From NCBI GenBank assembly GCA_032433765.1, contig JAVIAB010000047.1:19253011-19317010 (forward strand): 64,000 nt of DNA. Direction: 5' to 3'. Source of the DNA: Megaustenia siamemsis (lineage: Eukaryota > Mollusca > Gastropoda > Stylommatophora > Ariophantidae). The translations under genes and the position numbers were made by a program. Shown piece after piece: positions 33,922-43,109 of this stretch. Below the pieces are notes generated by a model that was given only the letters and a program-made list of their open reading frames with translations, ran no database searches and was not told where the DNA came from. How positions within the stretch are numbered: position 1 is the stretch's first letter; every line of letters starts with the position of its first letter.

Positions 33922-36618
33922 ATGCCCACACTTAAACAGTTTTCGAACTCCATACGCCGAGGCACTCTTTTAGCCTTCCAGTATTTACCTACAGACATCT
34001 CTTCTATATCCACTGAACTCGCCTTTACTACTTATAAGTTTACCAGATTTAGTTGCCACGTCAATTTCCTCCAAAATTGTATACAATTTAAGATTCTCCC
34101 ATTTGGGTTCCGGTCTAAGTTCACCCCCTTTGTCCACCAGCCTAACCTTAGTGAAATTAGGCGATATGATAGTATTGAAAGACGCCTTGGTTTCCATCGT
34201 ATGAGGCTCGTTCTAGCCAACTACACCAGGCTAGTCCCCCACCTGCGCACTAAGCGTCTATGGCTGGTGTCGAGACTCAGGTGTTTAATGACCGGCTCAG
34301 ACCATTTTATCCGACAGATCATCCACGACTTTAATAGGCAACTCTATATTTTTATGTCCTCCCAGCACAAGAAGAAGATCTCCTTCCTCCGCCCCGCCCC
34401 ACCCTCCTCTATACCTGTTACGTCAGCTACCGACTCTTTAGTTTTTTGTATACCCCCGACCTCCATCTCTCACATGAGAGGTCTGTTCTCTCTAAAGGTT
34501 TAAAATGTATCCCCCTTCGTCCTTCTAGTGACCATTACAATCTTTGTAAGGATGTCCATGATTTCCATAGACGTATGCGCTTGAAGCTCCATTACTCTGG
34601 CACTACTGCAACTTCCTCCTTCCTGTAGACGAGTTTTCTTGCTTCCACTCCCGTAAATCGGATTGGACCCCTCAACCCGGCGCATCCCAGGCCTTGGATC
34701 ACTACATAAATGTCACCTCACGTGAGATACAACAACTGTGCCCTAGAAAACTTCACCGATCTAATTTATCTCCCTCTGAGCTTCGGGCCTTCTCTAATCT
34801 CCGTCGCCGAGAAGACATTGTCATCAAACCGGCAGATAAAGGGGGAGCGGTGGTAGTTTGGAGCAGAGACTTATACATTCCAGAGGGCAACAAACAACTA
34901 TCCAATACCATGTTTTATAAACCCCGTCCTGACGACGCCACTGTCTCCCACAATAAGCAGGTCCAATCTACCATCAAGGGACTGATCCGTGACCACCTCC
35001 TTCCCCCTAGCGCGTCTCGCCTTATTATCCCGAATAGTGGTCTTGGGAAACCATCTTTCTATATGCTCCCCAAAATTCACAAAATCGACTATCCAGGACG
35101 CCACATCGTGTCTGCGTATGCTTGCCCGACTGAACACATATCTGACTATCTAGACAGTGTCTTCCAGCCCATGGTTGCCAGTCTTCCTTCATATGTCAAG
35201 GACACAAACCATGCACTTAATATCTTCTCTTCTATCTCTCTCTACCATGGTCGCTCATACCGACTTTTTACCCTTGATGTTTGCTCCCTCTACACCTCTA
35301 TTCCTCACTCCGACGGCCTCTTAGCTCTACGTTTCTTTCTTGACCAGAGACAACACCCCTCTGTGGATACTGCCACCCTTCTCCGCGTTACTGAGCTTGT
35401 ACCTAACCTCAATACCTTTGAGTTCGATGGTAACTTCTATGACCAGGTTAGTGGAGTAGCCATGGGCACCAAGATGGCCCCAGCTATGCTTGCCTGTTTA
35501 TGGGCTAACTTGAGTACCAAATTCTCAATTCATATCAAGGTCCCCTTCCCATCATATAACTTCGGTACATTGATGACTGCTTCGGACTTACTGATCTACC
35601 TGAGGATGACCTCTCCAGGTTTATCGACCACATTGGTAGCTATCACAAAGCTATCAAGTTCACATCTTGTATATCCACTTCCTCTGTTACCTTCCTAGAT
35701 CTTATCGTTTCTTTAGGCACTTCTGACCTCCATACCTCGGTTTTCTATAAAGCCACAGACGCCCATTGTTATCTTCTCTACACTTCATCACATTCACCTT
35801 CTTGTCGTGATTCTATTCCGTTCTCTCAGTTATTGCGTCTCCGTCGCATCTGCCAGGATGACCAAAATTTCCTCCTACAGGCTCACCTCATGTTAGGTTT
35901 CTTCAGCCGCCGGCTTTATCCAGACTCGATCCTCCAGTCTGCCCTCAAGCGGGTCACCCTTATCTCCCGTCCCGTGGCACTCACTCCTTCCAACCGTCCC
36001 CCTTCTGAGAGAATTATACTCACCCTCACATATCATCCTCACAACTTAGCTGCTGTGAGGATACTCAACCGTTCCATTCTCCTCTCTGATCCCACTGCCC
36101 GTCTACTTTTTAGTGATCCCCCGATGATCGCTTTTAAGCGCGACAGGAATCTGAGAGATATTTTGGTTAGGAGCCATCTCCCTCGCTCCCACCCTCAACA
36201 CTTCGGTACGGCCCCTTGTGGTCGTAACTGTCTCACCTGTGCCTATGTGCTCCCTGCTGACTCGGTCTTGTTCCCTAATGGACGGTTCGAGATCAAGCAT
36301 AGCTTCACATGTGTGTCCCGCAACATCATTTATGCCATCATATGCCAACGATGCCACATGACCTATATTGGTGAGTCTGGGAGAAGATTAGCGGAAAGAT
36401 TTTGTGAACATCTACGTGATGTCCAACAGAATACTGGTACTCCGGTGTCTTCCCACTTCAACTCCCCTGATCACAAGGGCAAAGACGACATCCGTGTCAC
36501 TGGTATTGTCCTTTGTCACTCTGGCGACCGCAGCCGCTATACTTTGGAAAATCGCCTCATAGTCCAGTATGGTTCGCTGACCCCAAGAGGTATGAATGTA
36601 TCACACTCATACACATAG
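33922..36618 (+). pseudogene. Penelope-like RT plus GIY-YIG endonuclease, frameshifted
   Basis: The N-terminal region (33922-34503) starts MPTLKQFSNSIRRGTLLAFQ. It continues in other frames at 34446-34628 (SSDHYNLCKDVHDFHRRMRL) and 34694-35500. The RT core shows VIKPADKGGAVVVW, PKIHKIDYPGRHIVS, LDVCSLYTSIPH (motif A Asp) and VSGVAMGTKMAPAM (motif B). The catalytic RYIDD motif is at 35563-35577, but in the next frame, so a shift lies between about 35500 and 35560. That frame stays open to 36618 and ends in the GIY-YIG domain (IICQRCHMTYIGESGRRLAE). At least three frame changes make the copy inactive. The domain order excludes LINE and LTR classes. Confidence 0.85.
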
Positions 36619-37155
36619 TTTCCTTTTGGTTGCTCCTACCCTTTTGCATAGCCTTGTCTACTGCACATATGTGGGTTCTTTGGTCTACTTACTATGCCAT
36701 GCTATTTATAGTTCTTCTCCTCTAGTCCTTTATGAGACACTTCGGTGTTCTCCTCTATACCTTTTTTTATGTGCTCCTTACCCCTCCTTTGTTTTTATTG
36801 TACCCCACTCTCAGACATCTCACGCTTACCGCCTTTTGAACACTTGTTAGTCTTCGATTCTATTCTTTCTCCTTTGTGTTTGCACACTGACCCCTGTGTG
36901 AACTCCTCTGGTTCTGTGTGCATTTGGGCACATTTTTGCACGTTTCTCTACGTTCACGACAGCCGCACCTGGTTGCTATTTCCTTTTGTTTTGACAGGAT
37001 AGATAATTTTGTTTCCTTTACACATTTAGATTGTTTTTGTTTTGGTTGTTTCGTTATTAATTTTGTGTATTTTTTTGTGTATTCCTGATGAAGGCCTAAA
37101 CGTCGTTTAGTCTGTGTCGTCCACTTATCACGTAAATCTTCTTACATGCCATTTT

Positions 37156-37814
37156 TTTAAATTTTTAAATTTTTTACAAATATCAGTGCCTGATGAGCTC
37201 GACTGGGCGCGTCAAGCCGGTTTGAAACCACTTTTATTTTATCACGAAGACCCCACCATGTTCTACATAGACGTCGAAGAATGGATTTGTACAGATAATA
37301 CACACAACACAAATAATAATACAAATGATTCAAACACAAATGTTACCGACGTTAAAAATAAGTATTTGTGCTGTCAAAAAACTGGAAACAATATATGTGA
37401 AAATATTAATTTTAAGAATGAGGGGAATATAATAGAAGAGAATTGGCTTCTTCATAAAATTATTGCTGTAACATTATCAAGGAAATATTGCTAAAATGAC
37501 ACTTTGAACTAATAAAAGCCAGCAGTGTGAGAACCGCTAATAATATTTTCAAACTGGACCAATTTATTTTAATAGATTAGGATAGTAAGAGCTACTTGTA
37601 AAGGCGGTTATGGAATGTGTCAATGTCAGTTTAAACCATGCTAACGTTTATGTGTATGGCAATCCATGGAGGAGACCTGGTATGATAATGTCAGACTGTG
37701 TGTTAACAATGGCTATGTATTAGGCTTTCTTTACAGGACTTTCTAAAGTGTACTGAGTTGAGTATCACCGTGTTTCATGACGAAGTGTCTGGAACCCCAT
37801 CATTGTGGTTGAAT
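37156..37814 (+). other. 5' flank of TLR copy C
   Basis: Holds repeat text shared with about 5440 and 31530, the right end of the hAT-like element, and a leader that only partly matches B, D and E (GGAACCCCATCATTGTGGTTGAA just before the ATG). TTTCTTTACAG at about 37725-37735 could be a splice acceptor for an upstream non-coding exon. The open frame at 37114-37494 is not supported. Confidence 0.4.
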
Positions 37815-40800
37815 ATGATGGCTTTCTTGATGTCGTGCATCTTGTTTGATTCAGGGAAATTTGTTCATCGTAACGTAGATCGCTATACTATTTTCTTTAA
37901 TTTCTTATTGCTTGTGATGTTTAGTGAACTTTCTCAAAGTCAAGATTTGTCTACAGAAAAGTACAACAGTACTGATTCCAGAATAACAGACATTATACAA
38001 GAACCGGTGAACATACCCGCAATAAAAAAAACACAAATTTTCTTATGGACAGAGCCTACACGAACAATAAAACAAACGGTAAATTCAAAAGACTATGTTG
38101 ATACTCTTGATGCTCAACAAAAACGAAATGTTGGTGGTTCCAACTTTACAATTTCTGACTACATAAACTCAACACAAAGTCAAGAAACTGAGCAAACAGG
38201 TAACGATATTTCTGCAAATGTATATCAAACCTCTACTAAAACAAATACACCAGCTGAAGGAAATGAACATTACAATGAAAAATATGAACATTATGGAGAT
38301 AACCGATGTTCTTTCAGTTTCACCGATGGACTAAACGTTGTCGATTGTTCAGGGCTTGCCTTGGACTCTCTCAGTCCATTATGGTTCCCAACCAACACGA
38401 ACGTAATTCTTCTAGACAGCAACGAATTGACATCAATTTCAAATTTTTCTTTCTTCCATCTTCATGATCTTGTGAGGCTCAGTGTTTCAGGAAATAAAAT
38501 AAAACATCTTGAGGTAGACGCCTTCGCGGGTTTAGAAAAATTGGAATATCTCAACCTAGAGGATAATGATCTAAGTCTCACTTATTTCTCGTATCCGCGA
38601 GGCGTATTTGACTCTCTAATAAATCTGAAGGTTCTACTTATAAGGGACAACACAAAAAATGATGTGGGTCACGCCTGTTATGCAGACAACTTTCTCAGCA
38701 AGTTAGAAAATTTGAATCATCTATCAATAGATGCGGTTGTAGATCCGTTATGTTTTTGGAGTGAGTTTGCAAACTTAACGAAGTTATCATATTTGGAATT
38801 AACAGGTAATTCAAGAAATATTGATAACACAAGTTTTCAAAATGTCAGACATTTAAAAGAACTATATTTGGAAGATTTCCTTAACTTGTCTAACTTCAGC
38901 GATACAGCTCTTGGGGCGTTACAAAAACTGGATAGCTTGACGTTTTCAGGTGTTAGACTCGGAGTGACTAATTCATTGCTGGCGCTGAAACCGCTAGCAG
39001 GGAGAAACATGTCAGTTATTTACTTTGAAGACGTTGATTTTTTTTCACATGACAATTATGTAAGTTTTATAAAAAATGATGGAGTGTTAAATTATACAAG
39101 TACTCAGTATTTGTTAGAAATTTGTGTACAGAGTTTTAGTTTAATCAGTAGCAGCATTTACGTAATTCAGGAGAACGCCTTTGTTAGTTTTTTGTGGAAT
39201 ATGTGTCTTAAAAGCATTGATCTTTCTCATAACTCGCTTCTGGGAACTAAGTCGGCTGTTTTTCGCATCAATAACTTTAAAAACCTTGAAGTAATTAATT
39301 TGCAATTTGGGCTGTCAAGATGTTATGATTTCACACTTTCCACGGACAGTTTCAATGAGCAGTCAAATTATTTATTGAACGGAAAATATGTGTCTAGAAA
39401 GAAACGTGAATTAATCAGTTATGAAAGAAAAAGTGACAAATGTATACAATCTGGCAACTTGCATATCCAAAGTAGAAACAACATCAGTGTCAGCTTGTCT
39501 TCTACCTCAAGAAATCATGAGATGAATGGAATTGGTAATTTATTATTTCTGGAGTCAGGTTATGTTTGGGTTACAGTTTCTGAGTCACTTCAGTCTGTTA
39601 ATTTGAAGGCATCAATTTCATCAGGCCAAATAGACACAAATTTTAATGTTATAGGAGCAAAGAATTTGAAAATGTTGGATTTAAGCTTTGGATCATTTTA
39701 CAACTTTATAGGAAATATAACTGGACTTGATGCTCTAGAAACCTTCATCTTGTCAGGAAACACAATGTCCAATACAGCGGAATATTTTTTCGATAATTTT
39801 CCTAGACTGGAAAATTTGTTTTTAACAAATTGTGGTCTGGATAGTAATTTTATGTCACAGATGAGCGGACGAGTTTTTAAAAGTCTTGTGTTGCTGAATC
39901 ACTTGAGTATTTCGTGGAATTCTCTAAATATTCTAGCGGAGGACACATTTATGACTAATGTAAACTTACAACAGGTCAACATGTCAAGGAATCGATTTAA
40001 AACTATTCCTTTTGATTTAACGAACACCCCAAAGCTAAATTTGTTAGATCTCAGTCAGAATTCTATAACTACCATTCATGCTGACCAAAGATATCAACTT
40101 GATCAACTTGCCAAGAAACCTGACGGATTTCGCTTACTCTTGTCTGGAAACGCCATATCATGTAATTGTGATAATTTTCCATTTCTCATGTGGTTACAAG
40201 CGTCCGATGTTCAGAACGATCTTCATGTTGATTTATTGTGTACAGGAAACGCAGAGAATACATCCATTGTATCCACATCCACAAGCAACAACCTAGAGGA
40301 ATTTTGGAGAAAATGTTGGGGTGGTTTCTTTCTTTCTTTAGCAATTATCATGTTCTTCTGCATGACAATAAGTTTTGTTGTCGTATTTTTTGTGCGAAAG
40401 TATCACATTTTTATCAAGTCAGCTCTTCTACAATTCTTTACTGGATACAAAGTGAAAAGAGCACAAGACTACCGTATTGGCGTATACATCGGCTACTCAG
40501 AATTAGACTATAACTTCGCCTGTTTTCATTTAATGCCTTTTATCAGGGATGTGTTGCGTCTCAGTACTTACGTTTTACACAAAGATATGGTGGGTCCAGA
40601 TATGGCAAACAACATTTTCAATGCTATAAACAACAGTTGGAGAACCGTTCTAGTTTTTAATAGAAGTTTTCTTCAAGATGACGAGTGGGCAATGTTTGTA
40701 TACAGGTCTGCAATATACAGCCAAACAGTTGAGAACCCTTGTCGGGTTGTGGTTTTGGTGGATCACAATTTGCAGAATCAACTACCCGCTGAGGTTTTGA

Positions 40801-40895
40801 GTGCTGTTGTTAGTGACAATATCATTGTGGTGCCTACATGGGAGTTAACTTACGATGTTCGGGAAAAGTTGAGAACTCGTTTATGTGAGATTTAA
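37815..40895 (+). CDS. TLR-like receptor, copy C, intact (1026 codons)
   Basis: A single-exon frame. I start at the tandem ATGs (37815), because the frame upstream has no ATG and the other copies start at the same point. A hydrophobic helix (about residues 25-40) ends near SQSQD. Residues 43-160 are a Ser/Thr/Asn-rich tail with N-glycosylation sequons. LRRNT Cys are at 165 and 178. LRRs of type LxxLxLxxNxL span about 190-780 (LVRLSVSGNKI 219-229, LEYLNLEDNDL 243-253). A non-LRR insert near 515-590 holds RKKR (528-531). The LRRCT is C783, C785, C809, C834. The TM is 836-860 and the TIR about 885-1024, with LHKDMVGPD at 921-929 (box 2-like) and PTWEL at 1007-1011 (box 3-like). Box 1 is atypical (YRIGVYIGYSE), and the usual WCxxE is EWAMFV. 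Predicted role: plasma- or endosomal-membrane pattern receptor signalling through TIR contacts. The ligand is unknown. Confidence 0.92.
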   Translation: MMAFLMSCILFDSGKFVHRNVDRYTIFFNFLLLVMFSELSQSQDLSTEKYNSTDSRITDIIQEPVNIPAIKKTQIFLWTEPTRTIKQTVNSKDYVDTLDAQQKRNVGGSNFTISDYINSTQSQETEQTGNDISANVYQTSTKTNTPAEGNEHYNEKYEHYGDNRCSFSFTDGLNVVDCSGLALDSLSPLWFPTNTNVILLDSNELTSISNFSFFHLHDLVRLSVSGNKIKHLEVDAFAGLEKLEYLNLEDNDLSLTYFSYPRGVFDSLINLKVLLIRDNTKNDVGHACYADNFLSKLENLNHLSIDAVVDPLCFWSEFANLTKLSYLELTGNSRNIDNTSFQNVRHLKELYLEDFLNLSNFSDTALGALQKLDSLTFSGVRLGVTNSLLALKPLAGRNMSVIYFEDVDFFSHDNYVSFIKNDGVLNYTSTQYLLEICVQSFSLISSSIYVIQENAFVSFLWNMCLKSIDLSHNSLLGTKSAVFRINNFKNLEVINLQFGLSRCYDFTLSTDSFNEQSNYLLNGKYVSRKKRELISYERKSDKCIQSGNLHIQSRNNISVSLSSTSRNHEMNGIGNLLFLESGYVWVTVSESLQSVNLKASISSGQIDTNFNVIGAKNLKMLDLSFGSFYNFIGNITGLDALETFILSGNTMSNTAEYFFDNFPRLENLFLTNCGLDSNFMSQMSGRVFKSLVLLNHLSISWNSLNILAEDTFMTNVNLQQVNMSRNRFKTIPFDLTNTPKLNLLDLSQNSITTIHADQRYQLDQLAKKPDGFRLLLSGNAISCNCDNFPFLMWLQASDVQNDLHVDLLCTGNAENTSIVSTSTSNNLEEFWRKCWGGFFLSLAIIMFFCMTISFVVVFFVRKYHIFIKSALLQFFTGYKVKRAQDYRIGVYIGYSELDYNFACFHLMPFIRDVLRLSTYVLHKDMVGPDMANNIFNAINNSWRTVLVFNRSFLQDDEWAMFVYRSAIYSQTVENPCRVVVLVDHNLQNQLPAEVLSAVVSDNIIVVPTWELTYDVREKLRTRLCEI

Positions 40896-42336
40896 ATTTA
40901 TATAATGTGTTGTTTCTTTAACTCTGGGATGATTTTACTGGTTTGTTTACTTTACTCGATTGATTGTTCTAACTACACATCAGATGCTGCAAAAATGGCT
41001 CAGATCTTCTACCCAGTTTCCCTTAATGTGTGGAGACCGAAAACTCATATTCTGTTATGATTTTGATTTTTTTTGAGCTTCTTTCTACCTGGCAGCTCAT
41101 TCGTTTCCTCTCATACCCGAGTGACCAGCAACGAAAATGAAACAGATCCTAATCAGTCCTGATGTCTTTAATGAAATCAATGACTGCCTTCGTGTTCAGC
41201 CCGCTTTGACTTTCCTGAGTAAGCTGATAGAGTCAATCAGAAAGTAGACTTCTGGTTTGTATGATGTTTTGTTGCTTTAAATTTCCAGGTGTCTTTTTCG
41301 TGGTTTTTATAATGTGCTGCTTCACTTATTGTGAATTTATTATTCTGGTTTTTTTTTAATGTAAATGTAGATATTTCATTAACTAGAGGCTATTTTTATG
41401 TCTTGTTTGCGGTTTGTGATATTTCTCACACTGGACTTATTTTTCCAACAAACAGAAGTGCATGAATTTATATTTTGAAGAAACTAATGACATCAAGTTA
41501 TAATATTTTCTATATTTTGTTGCTCTGTTACGTGTTACGGTGTAAATTAAAGAGAGATGTTGAAAAAATGTACACAGATATACCAGTTGTGAGACGCTAG
41601 TAAATCGACTAGGGCAATCGTCGCGTCAGGGACATGTTTTTATTTTTCCATACCTTACGTCCCACGCGGCATAATAATGTTACCCACACACTGGAGAAAT
41701 GGTTTGTTCCACGAACTGTTTAAATATCTCAACCATCTACATTCCTGACGACTATAAATGTTGTGTCCTTCCTCATTATCTGACGCATTATTATGTAGAA
41801 AAATCAGCATTGAAATAGATATAATGTTGTAGTTTTCATATTTATAGTTGATACAATTAAAATATGACTTTACATTTATATTTTGTTATCACAAAGATAT
41901 TACGTCCTGTTTGTTGAAAGTGTAACAGAGTAGGATGTAGGTAGGACCTACATTACATGATGTGTGGGAGAATATTCAATCTAACCCGAACAGACAATAG
42001 GCAGAAACATAAAACGGACTAGAATGGAAACGGGTCATTTCGACTGGACATAACAAAGTTCAAGAGATACGCTGGGTAGCTAACTATAGACAAGTTATTC
42101 GTGAGTAAAGGATATAGGTTCAACAAGACACTCCTAAACTTGGGAACAGAGAGAGGTTCACGGGTCATGAGATGGCCAATGGGGAGTAACTGAATCTTCT
42201 GGGAGTGTTTGGAAATAACAAAATTAAGGAAACTGGAGGGTTCCAGGTAGATATGCAGGTATTAGTTAGGGATATTAGGGGTTACTATCATCAGCATGCA
42301 GCATATAAAAAAAAATAAACAGGACAAATCTGAAAC
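40896..42336. other. 3' flank of copy C (type shared with copy B)
   Basis: The first ~650 bp parallel 22338-22980 after copy B. 41670-41760 carries the dispersed motif (GGTTTGTTCCACGAACTG). 41950-42330 is unrecognised. No gene is supported. Confidence 0.45.
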
Positions 42337-42907
42337 AAGTGCAGTGCTTCAAAAAATTGGTCACAACAATAAGATCAGATGGAAGATGCACCACAGAAAT
42401 AAAAAGCAGAATGGCTCAGGACAAAATAACATTTTAGAAAATTAAAAAAACGTCTTATGCAACAAAACTATATCAATAGAAATGAGAAAGAGAGTTCATC
42501 TGTGCTATATAAAGTCAATTCTGACATGTGGAAGCGAATCATGGACAGTAAACACAATAATGAAAAGACGATTAGAGGCCACAAAGATGGGATTTCTCAG
42601 AAGAATGTTGAAAATTTCCTTGACAGCTAAAAGGACCAATGAGGAAATTCTCAATGAGGCCAACACAAAATGGGAGTTCTTAAAAAAACATAATAATGAA
42701 ACAATGAACATTTTTCAGGCACATCAAGAGAAGAGGAAAGTTGGAATACTTGGTTACAACTAGCAAAATATGGGGATAGAGCGGTAGCGGAACAAAAAGA
42801 GAGAAAATACTGGATAGATTTATTTCATGACATGGAAAACACTCAACAACAGAACTGATACGATCCACAGTGAATAGAAGATTGTGGAAGGACATGATCG
42901 TCTACGT
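42337..42907 (+). mobile_element. RTE-type LINE, left part, interrupted by the hAT transposon
   Basis: It encodes RMRKRVHLCYIKSILTCGSE, SWTVNTIMKRRLEATKMGFL, RRMLKISLTAKRTNEEILNE and further RTE C-terminal text up to KDMIVY. The LINE resumes at 45603-45645 after the hAT insertion and ends in GATGATGATGATGATGAG, the RTE simple-repeat tail. It starts at the same point (ACAAGTGCA) as the 46886-46281 copy. Frameshifts make it inactive. Confidence 0.75.
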
Positions 42908-43109
42908 CAGTGGTGGCCAACTTGAGGTTGCCCGAGGGCCGGATTAAAGCCAAGGCCAAGACCCGCGGGCCACACTTAAGAATATCGTCAAAAAATGACA
43001 GTAGGGACCTATGCGATATAGTAATATATAAATAATGCTTGCACTTTGACTACATATTTGATTTGTAACAAATCCATTAATTATTCATTTTAAAATTACC
43101 TTTAATGTC

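Larger units (their letters stand above)
33290..37155 (+). mobile_element. Penelope-like retroelement, near full length, with inverted termini
   Basis: The left terminus 33358-33640 and the right terminus 36868-37140 are inverted copies (GTGATAAGTGGACGACATAG against GTCGTCCACTTATCACG). The interior encodes RT then GIY-YIG endonuclease in the order typical of Penelope-like elements. The 5' end also repeats AAGGGTTAAGGCATAAAAAT at 33293 and, inverted, at about 33657-33675. The same terminus flanks the short derivative at 27885. It sits within the hAT-like element upstream of copy C. Confidence 0.85.
31307..37539. mobile_element. hAT-like short element upstream of TLR copy C, expanded by nested insertions
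   Basis: The left end is CAGTGGTTCTCAAA at 31307, with ~100 bp matching the other units (CTGAACACCAGATGA, AATGCTGCCATGATAATC). The right end is TGTGAGAACCGCTA at 37526-37539, about 275 bp before the copy C ATG. About 5.7 kb of SINEs, a 36-bp array and a Penelope element were inserted inside. Confidence 0.45.

Noticed and set aside
37114..37494. 126-residue open frame just upstream of copy C
   Set aside because: Overlaps Penelope-terminus and repeat text, with an Asn/Thr run from ACA/AAT-rich DNA; no homology with the other TLR flanks as a coding region.
37758..37814. N-terminal extension of copy C (19 codons) and the similar 4-codon extensions of B, D and E
   Set aside because: They begin at TTG; the first ATG in each copy is at the MMAFL/MIAFL point, consistent across copies.
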